Assembly: GCF_949987535.1 (NCBI RefSeq)
Contig: NC_080069.1
Coordinates: 40,847,269-40,911,268 of the forward strand
DNA length: 64,000 bases
Source of the DNA: Balaenoptera acutorostrata
Lineage: Eukaryota; Chordata; Mammalia; Artiodactyla; Balaenopteridae
Direction of reading: 5' to 3'
How positions within the stretch are numbered: position 1 is the first letter of the stretch; every line of letters starts with the position of its first letter. Under the pieces are notes generated by a model, which made no database searches, was not told the origin of the DNA, and saw only the letters and a list, made by a program, of their open reading frames with translations. A program made the translations under genes and the position numbers. Of the stretch, positions 1-11,245 are shown piece by piece.

Positions 1-335
1 TGTCAAAATCAACAAACACAAAGAACGTCCAAGAAACTGTCATAAGCAAGAGAAGCCTAAGGAGATTTGACTACTAACTGTAATATGGGTTCCTAGATGG
101 GATCCTGGGACAGAAAAGAACATTAGGGAAAAACTGGGGAAATCTGAATGAAGAATGGACTTTAGTTAATAATAATGTATCAATATTGTTTCCTTAATTG
201 TGACAAATGTACTATACAAATGTAGGATGTTAGTAATAGGGAGAACTGGGTGAGGGATATATAGGAATTCTCTGTACTATCTTCAAAATTATTCTGTAAA
301 ACTAAAACTGCTCTAAAATAACAGTTTATTTTAAA
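1..335 (+). mobile_element. Old L1 (L1M-type) 3' end, truncated by the window edge
   Basis: This reads as the 3' UTR of an old mammalian L1. It has the phrases 'actttagttaataataatgtatc', split here as 'gactttagttaataataatg' and 'tatcaatattg', then 'gtaatagggagaactgggtg', and it ends in 'ctaaaactgctctaaaataa' before an A-rich stretch. That order is typical of the L1M 3' terminus. The element is heavily diverged, has no coding capacity here and begins before position 1. The subfamily was not determined. Confidence 0.75.
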
Positions 336-359
336 AAGAATGGATCTGAAGCTGAGAGA

Positions 360-865
360 CTGAAACTTGATAAGCACACAACATGTTAAGTCCTTCAGAG
401 AGTATTCACCCCTGAAAGAGGCACTAAACTACCAAATAGACAAAATGCTTTGGTCCACTAACCTCAGCCAGCCTCTGTCATCAGCCATCACAGTAAAGGT
501 ACAAAGGCGCATGCATGAAATGGACGCAGGGGCCAGGGATGAAGGCCCCACATGGGTCATCAGCATGTACTCCAACATACCAAGGCTTATCTAGCTATGT
601 CCATTGCTGAATGTCCAACCTGCCCATTATGGGGGCCAATGATGGACCTTGATATTGGCACCATCTCTCAACAAGGCAAAATGGCCACTTGGTGTCAAGT
701 TGTCAAGTCAACTAATTTGGACCTCTTTCATATTCTCAATGCTTCCTTTTCTTCTTGTCCACAAGTATTCATCCCAAGGGCACTCATTAATAAACATCTT
801 ACATGCTGATCTCCAGCCAGGCATCTGCATCCCAAGGAGCCTAACCTGTGACAAGTGTCCACTCA
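360..865 (+). mobile_element. Ancient endogenous retrovirus remnant (ERVL-like pol fragment with LTR-like end)
   Basis: About 400 bases (roughly 390-780) resemble the integrase-side pol region of old ERVL-type endogenous retroviruses. The segment from about 760 to 865, with 'attaataaacatcttacatg' followed by 'gcatctgcatcccaaggag', looks like the 3' part of an ERVL-class LTR. The reading frame is interrupted many times and no open frame exceeds about 85 codons, so it is a dead fossil. No target-site duplication was found. Assignment is by remembered word content only, so the class is tentative. Confidence 0.45.
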
Positions 866-879
866 GTGTCAAGGTCTAT

Positions 880-1035
880 GCTGGGTGACTTACATTTGTC
901 ATCTTCACTATTCTTCACAACACCCTGTGAGATGTTTTGAATGGTGGCTACCTTTAAGAGTTTGGGCAGGGAGCCTCAGAGGTTAATGAATTTGCCCAGG
1001 GTTCTATCACTTTTAGGTCAAGAGCCACTCCAAAG
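880..1035 (-). repeat. MIR SINE fragment
   Basis: In antisense orientation this shows the MIR order: a 'tcttcactattcttcacaac' block (MIR 'cctcacaacaaccct'), then a diverged 'gaggttaatgaatttgccca' block (MIR 'gaggttaagtaacttgccca'). It is heavily diverged and the boundaries are approximate. Confidence 0.55.
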
Positions 1036-1109
1036 GCCATGTCTGGGAAGTCTACCATGGTAGCTACACCTATCGTAAGAAAAAAGAAAAAGACACTAAT
1101 GATCATTTC

Positions 1110-1310
1110 CTCCCATAGACCAGACATTTTGCTAGACCCTTGTACCTACACAACATTCAATTTCACAGCAACCCAATTAAAGTAGAGAGTGTTGTCCCCA
1201 CTTTAAACATCGATAAAGGCAAGGCTAAGGGACTTTCACTAGATAAGAGGCAAAGTTAGTTGTGGAACCCAAGCCTGTCGGATTCTAAAGGTGGCACGTT
1301 CTCCTCTAGG
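1110..1310 (-). repeat. MIR SINE fragment
   Basis: An antisense MIR pattern: 'gaccagacattttgctagac', a 'caacattcaatttcacagca' block, 'ccccactttaaacatcgata', then 'gtggaacccaagcctgtcgg' near the element's tRNA-derived end. It is strongly diverged. Confidence 0.6.
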
Positions 1311-4300
1311 TCAAGCTGCTTACTCTAAGATGGAGAGCCACCCAGAGAGAGCATGAGAGACTGGAAACCCTGAGACACGTATTTACCTAGAAACAGCCCA
1401 AACTAGGCAGTATTCATTGACTTATCAACCATAAAGAAGGGTATCTTCTTTCTCAGACTGAGCTTTAGACATTTTTCCAAAGGGGTCTTCCACCAGCCTT
1501 CTAAACCCTGTGGTTACCTATAATAAGGTACTTACATAATTTTTGATCCAAAGCATGATACTTGAGAGTATCAGGGGACAATAGGAGAAAAACAGATGGC
1601 CATGGGAAAACAGAAAGGAATGCTCCCCCTACTACTGGGAAAAAAAATGTTCTATGTTTCTTATGTGTCATTCTTAGTTCATACTTAGTGCCTCAAATCA
1701 AATCACACTATAAGTTGAGTTTTAGGAGAGAGTGCTTCAGAGTGACTCACTGAATGGCCCTGCCTTTAATGCATTGTTTTCCCCTGCAAATTCAACCACA
1801 ATCTTGGCCTCTTAATCACCCAGCCACTCGAGTTCCATTCTGATATAAACACTGTGCATTTCCGATTTGTGGAATTATTTTCCTTTAATTAAATGAAGGG
1901 GGGAGGTGTAGTTATTTTCAACTCTCTGCACAAATTACTACCCAGTAGAAACAGAATCATGTATTGTAAGTAGTACTTATTCTATTTATTGTGCCGTCTA
2001 TTGATGTGTGTTGGACTTGTTCTATTTTGGAGGCACTGCCATGGTAACTGGGCTCCTGACAAAGGCCTGTGTCAGAGCCGAACTTGAACATGCAGAACTT
2101 CAGATAAGTGGTGAAATAAAAAACCAACCTCAGCAGGCTCAAAAATAACAATTTGAAGGATCATGTTTTGCTCCTGGGTGTTTTTATCCATAAAGTTGGG
2201 AAGTTCTGAGAGGCAGATCATGGGATTTACTGGACATCAAACTGGTCCTGAGTGAAAGGGTGGAAGAAAGACTATTTTCACAGTCTCTTAGCCCCCCTAT
2301 CAATATCTGTGGCTCTGCCTTTGGGTCAGGCTCACAGCTTTAGGCAGAAAGTACAAGCTGGTGTTCAGCCTTCAGAGATCCAGGGTGGATTTAGAGGATT
2401 GGCCTCGACTCCACAGCCCTGAGCTGTGGCCCTGGCTCTGCCCTTAACAAGCTCAGGGGCTTCCCCAAACTAGGATTTTGTTCCAACCTATGCACTTGGA
2501 TGTTCTTGGAAGACTCGGGAGCTCTAATATCAGGTTTCTCCTGAATCTGGTGCAGGGGGAGACGGGGAGGAATCTGCCTGATTCTTCCTTCTCTGTAGAA
2601 CCAGAAGATTTCAGTGTTCCTGCGGGGAGTGGGCATCTAAACCATGCTGACTTTCTACAGCCCAGGTCTGTAGGGACTAAGGACACCAGAAGGAAGTCCA
2701 CATGAACAAAACTCCTTTCCCTGGAGGATTTTCCTTTGGATTTTGCATAGAAATAGCAGTCTTGTCACTTTCACACAATTTCTCACTCCGGAGAGCCACT
2801 GAAAAGTACAAGCAGTGACCAAGTCCAGATCTTCCTTCCCCATCTCTCCCCCATACTCCTTCCTTTACTTAGAACCCCTCAGCCTATCAGCTCAGGCTCT
2901 GTTTAGCTCCTGAGTTGGGCCCAGGAGTAGAAAGGAGCTCATGTGCCTAGGGTTGGCTATGGGCCACTCCATAGAACTCATCCTGGGATTCAAAGCTAGT
3001 GTGAGAATTGTCTTTCTTCTCCTTTTCCACTAGTTTTAGTCACTGCTCATGGTTTCATGAGCTAAATTATTCAGGCTTGAGTTCAGTCTAGAAGCAAGAT
3101 GATCACCATCTTTCAGGAGCCTGCTCAGAAGGACTGAAAGTAGATGCCTGACAAGTCTCTCTCTGGGAAGCCATGGGTCCCAGAGGGAGGGCTAATGGAA
3201 AGAGTACCATCTGTGCAAATTTCCTGACCCCAGAGAGTGAATCAGGACACAGACGGGCAAAGGAGGGAAAATGGAAGGGTTTCCCTGTTTATTAGAGAAA
3301 CAGCCTCTTACTTGGCTGACATAAAATTTGTAAGATTATCTAGGAATCCCAGCTTCTCAAGTTAGCCATCATTTCCTACTCCAACATTTGAGAGGTGGTT
3401 CTACCCTTAGCACTGAAGGGCAGGCTTAGGGCCCCATCCTGTTCTTTCACTCAGCGCTCCTGCAACAAAGCACTCGCTGTCCCGCCTCCTGATCCTTGGT
3501 GACCCCTGTCCCCCAAAGCATCTCAGTCCTTGGCGCTCCCATTGGCCCTCCCTTATCTCCAAGCTTTAACCAGAAGGCTGGACCCTCTTGAGGGTTTCCC
3601 TTGGGCCAGAAATAGCAGATGTGTGCCTGGATTTAGAGCAGACCCAGCTCTCGTCAACTCTCTCACCCTTTGAGTTTTCTTTTATTGATAATGGAAATGC
3701 CACATTGCTCTCAATCCTACCTCTGTTTCTCTTCCCCCAAATATCACTCTCCCATAAACAACAGAAACAACTGTTTTTCCACTCCACAGTCTTCTCTCTT
3801 GTGATCCTGGGTATTTCCAGTTAGGGGAGTCAGCTATCATGCTAGCTCCCACCTTCATCCCTCATTTAATCAATTCTTCCTCCAGTTTGTCAAATGTTTC
3901 CCTTGCTATGGGGGAGGGTGGAGAAGAGTTGGGGATCCTGGAGGCATTGGGACAACAAGTGTGGAAGTCCTTTTAGATTAAAAAGCAAACTAAGATGTCC
4001 AGTGATGGTAATCTTTTGACTTTTCCTACAGGGCAGAGCTCACAATTTGGGGGAAAGAAAAAGAGAAAGGAGTGCTGATTATCCACATCTGGGGTGAATA
4101 TGTGTAAAGGTGAGAGAGGGCAGGGAGGAAGTAGGGGACTGGAGAAGTTCCTAATAAACCATAGGAAGAAGACCAAGCTAGGGCTTTGTATTTTTAGGGG
4201 TGACAGAACACTTCCAGCCTGTTATGGCTTGAGATGTTAATTATAGGACCTGTGGATATCAGCAGAGATCTTTTAAAAGAATAACTTAAGTGCCTAAAAT

Positions 4301-5070
4301 CCCCCAAGAATACAGAACCCGTTTTAGAAATGGCCTTCAAAGACAACAAAAGCCGAATGCGCAAATGCCTTCTACGCAGGGTGGTGCTGGGCAACCAGAT
4401 CGCTTTCCAGCCTCCCCCCATACACTGTTGCTAGGAAACCGAAGGACTATACTTCCATCATCTCCATACTTGCTGGGAGATTGAGTAATTGGTCTCTGGA
4501 TGTGCGTGTGCTGCTTCCCAAAATATCTCTTTAAAAAGACGTGAGAAGGATGCGGAGCCAGTCGGTAGGATGGTGGAGGGCGGACTGTGTCCCCAGAGGG
4601 CAGCGGACTCCCAAAGCCAGGACTGAAGCGGAGTGGGGGGGGAGGGGAGGACCCACGTTGGGGATAGAAATGGGGAGCTGTTTACAGGTTTCCCAGATTC
4701 TTTCCTATCATCAGCTTTCTTATTTAAGACTGATCTCCTAAGCGGAATCTGGAAATTGGTAGAGACAACTAAAATCTGGAGAGTAATGTGGTTTGCTTTT
4801 CATTCTTACTATTGACACAGCAAGGCTAGGAAAAATATTTTATTTTGTAGATACTTAAAATATAAATGAACATCCTTTATAGTGCTTGATTATAGTTGTT
4901 GAACCTCATTTGTGGGGCGGGGGAGGGGGGGTAAGAAATAGGCATGCTGTGGACACACACCCATGCCTACATGCACACGGGCCTCTGTGATGAAAATGCC
5001 TGCTTCACCTGCAGGGAGCCGAAGAAATAGAACATTAGGTCCACAGCTGAGGGTCTCTGGAAGTTAGGAA
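1311..5070. other. Intergenic stretch with no recognised gene
   Basis: No exon, RNA gene or clear transposon was recognised. The content is ordinary mixed-composition DNA. Local curiosities are an RFX X-box-like palindrome near 2035-2048, a moderately CpG-containing patch at about 4360-4680, and two G-rich runs at 4635-4650 and 4914-4931. Open frames here are all under about 85 codons and resemble no protein I know. The stretch lies more than 7 kb beyond the inferred end of NTRK2. Confidence 0.5.
4914..4932 (+). other. G-run cluster, possible G-quadruplex
   Basis: The run GGGGCGGGGGAGGGGGGGG contains three G-tracts separated by single bases. The last tract is long enough to serve as two. This fits a quadruplex-forming pattern with one-base loops. 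It lies in intergenic DNA with no gene nearby, so a function is not implied. Confidence 0.5.
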
Positions 5071-5074
5071 ACCC

Positions 5075-5175
5075 AGTGATGAGACTTAGCACTGCTCCTA
5101 ACAGCTACATGACCGTCCGTGACCCTTCTGTGCCTCAGTTTCCTTATCTGTAACCCAACAGGGTTGAGCTAGTCC
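5075..5175 (+). repeat. MIR SINE fragment
   Basis: Sense-orientation MIR core: 'tgtgcctcagtttccttatc' followed by 'tgtaacccaacagggttgag'. This is a close match to the MIR phrase 'cctcagtttcctcatctgta'. Confidence 0.75.
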
Positions 5176-5639
5176 ATCCCCAAAGTACACTCCAAATCTC
5201 CAACTTTATTGGAGTCTACATCTAGGCCCACCTTCTCCCCAGAGCCAGGGGACAATGTCATATCATTTCTTTGTGGAGGTTTTCAATTCTTTCCTGTTAA
5301 TTATCTGATTGATTTCTGCATTTTGTATTTTTTCCAATATCTATTCAAATTACTTGTTGCTGAAAGTCCTGAAGAGTAGATTTGCAAGTGAAGTGACTTA
5401 CTTTTAAATTTTATTATTTTCCGTTTTGTTACACTTTTCATACAATACATAATGTGTTCAAAAATCCACTTTTAATAGTATCACTTTTTTTTTTAACCAA
5501 AGGAAGAGGATGGAAGGAGGCAGGGGGTTCAGGATATATTGACATTATATCCTGATCTTATAAACAAGAACTAATAATCTGGGGAGTTTTCCTTAAACTC
5601 ACTGGCTGTATGATTAAGTGTTCTAAAATTCTATACTGA

Positions 5640-5830
5640 ATTAGGAAACTCACTTTCTAGTTCTGACTCTATCTTCAACTCCTGGGACCATGACCAGACC
5701 CTTCTCTGTAAAATGAGGAAAAAGCCCGTGCTCCAATCCTCATAGGAATGTTAGGAAACAAAATGCCATAATATATGTAAATGCCCTTTGGAACGTAGAA
5801 AGGGTGCACAGAATGTTCTGCATTCTTTTC
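5640..5830 (+). repeat. MIR SINE fragment
   Basis: A diverged sense MIR: 'cttctctgtaaaatgaggaa', 'atcctcataggaatgttagg', and a tail with 'atatatgtaaatgccctttg'. The order agrees with MIR, while identity is low. Confidence 0.55.
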
Positions 5831-5844
5831 ACTGTGTGCCTGGG

Positions 5845-5960
5845 AAATTTATTCATTTATTCAGCAGGCATTTTCTGAGATGCTGCTGCCACCAGGCCCT
5901 TGTTAGGTATTGAGTCACATGGCACATACCCATGGTCAGTGTCTTCCATCGTCTGTCCTG
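5845..5960 (-). repeat. L2 LINE 3'-end fragment
   Basis: 'tattcatttattcagcaggc' followed by 'attttctgagatgctgctgc' matches the reverse complement of the L2 3' terminus, whose sense form ends in repeats of 'tgaatgaa'. Short and diverged. Confidence 0.55.
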
Positions 5961-7515
5961 GCCCACAGTTCTGGGGAGAGGGACCTTCGATTACTACACA
6001 TAACTGAATTCTCAACAACTGCACCGTCTGAGTACTAGACCTTCTCCCAGGCTGAACCTTTGCCCAGTATGAAAAATGCTCTTAAATCACTCCCACGAGT
6101 GTCTGTCTTACTGTGTTCTCGAACACTCCCAGTGACACAAACCTCAGACACTTTATTTCCTGTGTTAATGAGTGCCAGTGCCTAATCATTGTACAAGCAG
6201 ATGCTCCTCAGCAAAACCAAATAAAATTAAGCCTGTCTTTAGGTTAGCAAACACCTCCCACCCTGGGCTGAGCAGGCAATTAAGCAATGCTTTTCACCTT
6301 TTTTTCTCATCAGAGACGACAAAGCTCTCTGTCCCCTGGAACACCCAAGCCTCCTCATTTTCCTTGTTTTTGAAAGCATCCTGGAGGTTTTGGATGGATC
6401 TCGGATATAAGGGCTGTGAGGAGCATTAGTTGTCTTGACATCACTGAGAACTTATTTTATCAGTGGAGAGGAGGAGACAAACCTTACTTTTAATCTTTCT
6501 GATCCCGTTAAAAGTTAATTCCTCCTTGTGCCAAGAATGAGCTGAAGCCTGGAGGACAAGGGAGGGAAAATGGGACTCGTGGGCTGGACATTAGCTTTAC
6601 CAGGCAGAGCTGGGTTCCTTGTTTTGTCCTGGGTATTTGGCAAACGTTCCAGAGTTTTCTGTAGAGGGGTGGACATGGGAGGAAGAGCACAAGGAAGTCG
6701 TAAAGGGATGCCAAGTAATAATGAATAAGAGTTATTCTGTGTACTCCCAGGAGCTCTGAGCCCATGGGAGGCAGATGTTGTTTCAGCACCAGGAAGCGCT
6801 TGCTAAGGAAGCTTTGTAAAATGCAAAATGGCCTGGCCGTAGGGGGAGGCTGGGGGGGGGGGTCTTCAAATAAATTCCCTTTCACTAGGAATGGACCCCC
6901 TGGCAAGGGTGTCCACAGGATTGCCCTCTGTGGCCCCTCCAGCCCTGTGAATCTGTGATGCTGTAGGAGCTCCAGGAGAACCATTCTGATCTATAATCAG
7001 CCCTCTACCCTAAAGCCAGAAAGGCCACTGATGGTCTTCAGAAAGTTTTGTCCCCAAACTAAGAAAGCATTGAATAACTTTGCAAAGTGCTGTTTAAAGT
7101 CTACTCTAGAAAAGTCCCCAGGTCCAGCAGAATTGAACAAAAATAACTGTCATCCTAAAGATGCCACAATTCTTTTTATGCTTTTCCATTTGGCCTCATT
7201 GCCTGATTTCCAGCAAGCATGGAAGGAGGTCCTCTCTGAGGGACCCTTAATCTCTTACTTCTGAAGATATGGATTCTATCTGAAAGGGAAATGGCTTAGT
7301 TGTCCAACTGAAAATAAAAGCCTAGCCATTTTATTTTCACTCATGGTAGCCTTGCCTCTTCTGGAAGCTTGTCTGGGGTCCCCAAACTAAGTCAAGAAGA
7401 AAAATCACTCTCCTTTCATGTGGGAAAATTTGAAGTCATTTACACTAATAACTTACTTTATGGTTTCAAAACATGGATTAGCTCACCTGAAGCTGGAGAA
7501 AAAGCCCATATTAGA
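5961..7515. other. Intergenic stretch with no recognised gene
   Basis: Nothing was recognised. A 158-codon open frame on the minus strand (6508-6984) is the longest here, but it has no recognisable domain and low-complexity proline runs, and it is consistent with chance. A G-run of 11 lies at 6852-6862. Confidence 0.45.
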
Positions 7516-7519
7516 TAGT

Positions 7520-7670
7520 TTATAAATAAGATAAATTATCATTTATATTTATATTTCAATAGTTCTAAGGCTTAGGAAGGTTAAAATGGCTTGCCTAGGG
7601 TCACACTGCCTATTTCTAAGCATCAGTCTACTGTAACTACCAGCGTAGTTTCCTGACCTCTTATCTCAAG
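7520..7670 (-). repeat. MIR SINE fragment
   Basis: An antisense MIR block: 'cttaggaaggttaaaatggc' then 'ttgcctagggtcacactgcc', corresponding to the MIR 'gaggttaagtaacttgccca aggtcacacagct' segment. Confidence 0.6.
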
Positions 7671-7679
7671 CTCCTTAAC

Positions 7680-7870
7680 ATTTGTTCATTCAGTCATTCA
7701 TTCATTCCTCTGTTCACTCATTTGGAAATGATTGAGCACCACCTATGTGTCAAGAGTCAGCCTAGACAGTGAACCAAAGACACTGAAATCTCTGCCTGTG
7801 TAAAATTTGCATTCTAATTGTAGGAAATGGCCAACAAAAATTTTAATAAATAAAAATAATAACATTGTCA
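7680..7870 (-). repeat. L2 LINE 3'-end fragment
   Basis: 'cagtcattcattcattcctc', 'gattgagcaccacctatgtg' and 'ctctgcctgtgtaaaatttg cattctaattg' follow the antisense L2 3'-end order (tail repeat, 'attgagcacctactatgtg', 'ccctgccct..cttacattcta'). Confidence 0.75.
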
Positions 7871-8620
7871 CATAAACAAAGGTAAATGGCCAGATACTGC
7901 ATATAGCACACCTGCTGGAGTGTCATGATTTGGGGGAAGACTCTTGGGGACAGAAATAGTAGCTCATAGCTGTGTTCCCAGTTGCCCATCACTCTCTGCG
8001 ATTGCACATGACAATCCTGTAGGACTGAATTTGGGCTCCTGAAGAGGGATCCTGACCCTGGGGCTGTGGGACTTTTAAGTTGCATGATTAAGAGGTACTG
8101 GCCCCTCCCCTGTAGTGATCTCGTGCTAGCATTTAATAGCAATATGGCAGAACTTGAACTCCAACGTATCCAGCCAGCTCAGTTCTCATGGTCACAGGCT
8201 GGGTCCAAGACTTGCGGTTGCTTTGCTTATTATGGCAAGCTAGCTGCAGGATGCTCTTCATCAGAATCCATGGTTGGAGAACCACCATGTCCTTCTGCCA
8301 TAATGGGGAGCTGGAACCCCAACCTTTCAGTTGATCAGGACTGATTAATTGATTGACTGATTGATTGCTTTCAATACTGGGCCATAATGGGTTTCCATGG
8401 AGCTTGGCAGAAAACTTATTTTCTGAGAGAACGTGTAGTTCACTACTTAACTCCTTGGATACTGATGATTTGCTTTTTAAAACTATCTAGTGCTCTATCT
8501 AGCATTCTTGAAAGTTCTAGGCCCTTTTCGGTCTGGCCCATTCTCTGCTGAGTCAAGTCCTAGGGCTAGCACCAGGTGTTTCTATTTGGATGGTTGAAAT
8601 TCTGGGGCTGAGTCTTATCA
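7871..8620. other. Intergenic stretch with no recognised gene
   Basis: No recognisable exon or repeat. A short run of 'gatt/attg' words (about 8342-8368) is low-complexity. Open frames are short and not protein-like. Confidence 0.4.
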
Positions 8621-8624
8621 TCCT

Positions 8625-8674
8625 CTAGAACAATAATTCTCTACCTTAGCTACACATTAGAAACATCTAGAGGA

Positions 8675-8709
<35 letters not shown>

Positions 8710-8830
8710 ACACACACACTCACAAGCCAGCCTATGTCTTGTCCAACGCAGACTAATAGAAACAGGGTGAGGCTTTGGCTTCTACATTTTTCAAAGTTCT
8801 CCAAGTGATTCTGATCCACAGCAAGAACTG
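8625..8830. mobile_element. MER5-like hAT-Charlie DNA transposon relic containing a CA repeat
   Basis: The left part reads 'ttctctaccttagctacaca ttagaaacatctagaggattt', and the right part 'caaagttctccaagtgattc tgatcc'. These correspond to the two halves of a non-autonomous MER5-type hAT element ('ttctcaaccctggctgcaca ttagaatcacct' and its complement). A CA microsatellite has expanded inside it. Confidence 0.6.
8679..8719 (+). repeat. (CA)n microsatellite
   Basis: About 20 CA units interrupted once by 'CATA' (around 8701-8706). It is a probable length polymorphism. Confidence 0.9.
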
Positions 8831-8834
8831 TTCT

Positions 8835-10640
8835 TGCCAGAAAAATAGGACTATGTGAAGAGAATCCTCATCTAAATGCAGGAAGAAAGCATTGAGATTT
8901 CCAGGGAAGATGGAAGACGGAACAAGTACACAAGGCTTCCATCTTGTTCACATACACATGCTTGGTGAAATATAACAAAATGGGAAAAGAAACAGAAAAA
9001 TCTCCAGAAGCCAAAGGAAACTAAAAGCCAAATTAAGGCCTCGTGACTCATCTTGAGAGTAGATAGTCATCATACCTAGTGGATCGAGTGTGAGGAGGTG
9101 GTGGCCCTTGGGGGGAGGCTGCAATGTGTCCGAGGACATCTGTCCTAGAGGCAAGGCTCTCAGCTCTGGCACCAGAGCCACTGGATTGTGATGGACAGTA
9201 AATGTGAAGCCCTTCTCATATTTCCTGGGTATCAATGAACCTTGAGATCCAAAGGATACCCTAGGAAGGGGAGGCACACCCAGTAATTGCTGAAATTGGT
9301 TTTGCCCCTGCAGGATGTGGACTTGAGTCAAATATGGCCTGACTTAAAGGAAATGAAGAAAGCGGCATTTCCCACGCATAGGCTGGTATCTACAAATCCA
9401 TACATACCTGCTACAGGAGAAGAGGCTGTAGTTGTCCATAGGGAGGTTGTTATATCATCTGTGTGACTTTAAAATCAGTGTATACAATGTGATGTGTATG
9501 TACAAATATAGCCTATACACTAGAAGTGATTAGATATCATGACGTATCTAGTGATACACGGATGTACTATAGATGACATATGCAGTGCCCATGTGAGAAG
9601 TGACTTTAGTAGGTAATTGGCATTTAAAATAATGTTATCAATATCACATGGTTTGCTAATTAGGATAAGGGACATAGATTTTTGTATGTATGTGAAGTGA
9701 CTGATCCTGAAGATTGAGTACTTGTTAGAATTATTGTACAAGTGTCATCGTACCTGCATGAAGGAGGCAGAAGAATCTGGCAAAGCCCAGCTCTCTAATG
9801 CCAGGAATGCAGCTCTCAGTGACCAGGGCTCCCTGGGTCTTCCGTTGTCCCTCCCTGTCACCTGAACAGAGGCCAGGATGGTCCTGGCATTAGTACATCT
9901 TTGCATCTGTGACTTCCACGCAAGGTCAGGCAAGGGAAGTTTCTTGGCCTGCATTGCAGGCTTGTAATAAATCATTGCTTGTTGGATGAATTTGGTCTGA
10001 ACCTGGCAATCCTTGTAAAGCACCACCTGTAGATGGCAGGTGGGATGGGATGTTTAGCTCTCATATAGCTCTAACCATGGGAGCCTACTGAAGATCCTGA
10101 CATTTGAGAAATGCAGATTCACAGAGAGATAGTCTCATCACTGAAAGCCTCAGAACCTGATGCTAAGCAGCTGCTTCCACTGTAGGCTTACTCTCCCCAA
10201 GGCTGATGAGTGGTGGGAAGAGGGAAAAGGAGCACTGGGTCTAGGAAAGCACCAAAGACCTTGCCAGATTTGGGCTTTGGCTTGGGACCAAATTCTTGCC
10301 TCATCCCTAGTGACCGAAATCCCTACACGCCAGGTTTAACTTCCTAGAAACTCTCTAGTCTCCTGGAACCTTGAATCTTGGCATTAGCTCCCACTGATAA
10401 GCCCATTCCTACAGGGCTGGGATGTTGAATTGTTTTTACCAGTCTCCGAGAGGCCTGGAGCCCAGACTCTCAACACCATGCCACGTGGTGAGCCCAAACC
10501 CCAGCTGCAGGCTTCCGTGGGCCAGCCAGGTGCCTGCATTTCTGCCTGTTGCCTGGAGTGGAGCCCCCTGAGTTCCTCCCTTATTTTCAGGATTAAATGG
10601 CTACCTTTCTGGCAAGTAGTAAACACTACATTTGCTGGTC
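8835..10640. other. Intergenic stretch with no recognised gene
   Basis: No gene or clear transposon was recognised. 9480-9760 is AT-rich. Open frames of up to 127 codons (minus strand, 8948-9331) lack any recognisable domain and are taken as chance. Confidence 0.4.
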
Positions 10641-10644
10641 AATT

Positions 10645-10770
10645 TCTTTTGACCTAACTTTTTGCCAAGTTCCTTAACTCTCAGTGCCTCAGTTTTCTCA
10701 TCTGTAAACTGGGGATAATAATAGTACCTACCTCTCAGTGTTGACGTAAGAGCTGGGTGAGTTAACATAC
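10645..10770 (+). repeat. MIR SINE, 5' part of a copy split by an LTR
   Basis: A clear sense MIR: 'gtgcctcagttttctcatct', 'gtaaactggggataataata', 'gtacctacctctcagtgttg' and 'gagttaacatac'. The MIR stops abruptly where an LTR begins at 10771 and resumes at 11207. Confidence 0.85.
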
Positions 10771-11200
10771 TGTAGAGGTTTAAATGGTGGCCTCCAAAAA
10801 GATATGTCCACGTAGTAATCCCTGGAACCTGGGAACGTGACCTGATAAGGCAAAAGAGTGAGGAAGAGCTTTTCCTGGATTATCCCCGGTGGGCCTTAAA
10901 TGCAACCACACGTATCCTTACGAGACACACACACACAGAGGAGAGGACACAGGAAGAAGAGGAGAAGGCAACGTGGCCGCTGAGGCAGATATTGGAGTGA
11001 TGCGACCACAAACCAAGGAACATCTGGAGCCCCCAGAGGCTGGAACAGGTAAAGAACAGATTCTCCCTGAGGGTCTCCAGAGGGAGTGTGGCCCCGCTGA
11101 CACCTCAGTTTCAGACTTCTGGCCTTCAGAACTGTGAGATAACACATTTCTGTTGTTTTAAGCCACTCAGTGTGTGGTAATTTGTTACAGCAAAAACACA
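10771..11200 (+). mobile_element. Solo LTR (MaLR/MLT-like) inserted into a MIR
   Basis: A 430-bp element that begins TG, ends CA and is flanked by the direct repeat ACATAC (10765-10770 and 11201-11206). Internal words such as 'cttctggccttcagaactgt gagataa' and 'tttctgttgttttaagccac' are typical of the 3' part of MaLR-class (ERV3-type) LTRs. No internal retroviral sequence adjoins it, so it is a solo LTR. The subfamily name is uncertain. Confidence 0.75.
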
Positions 11201-11206
11201 ACATAC

Positions 11207-11245
11207 ATAACACCCTGGCATGCAGTAAGCATTTGTTTTATTAGT
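11207..11245 (+). repeat. MIR SINE, 3' part of the split copy
   Basis: 'caccctggcatgcagtaagc atttg' continues the MIR 3' segment ('gtgcctggcacatagtaagc') interrupted at 10770. Confidence 0.7.

Noticed and set aside
6508..6984. 158-codon minus-strand open frame
   Set aside because: No recognisable domain, proline and low-complexity stretches, no splice or promoter context. A frame this long by chance is expected in 64 kb.
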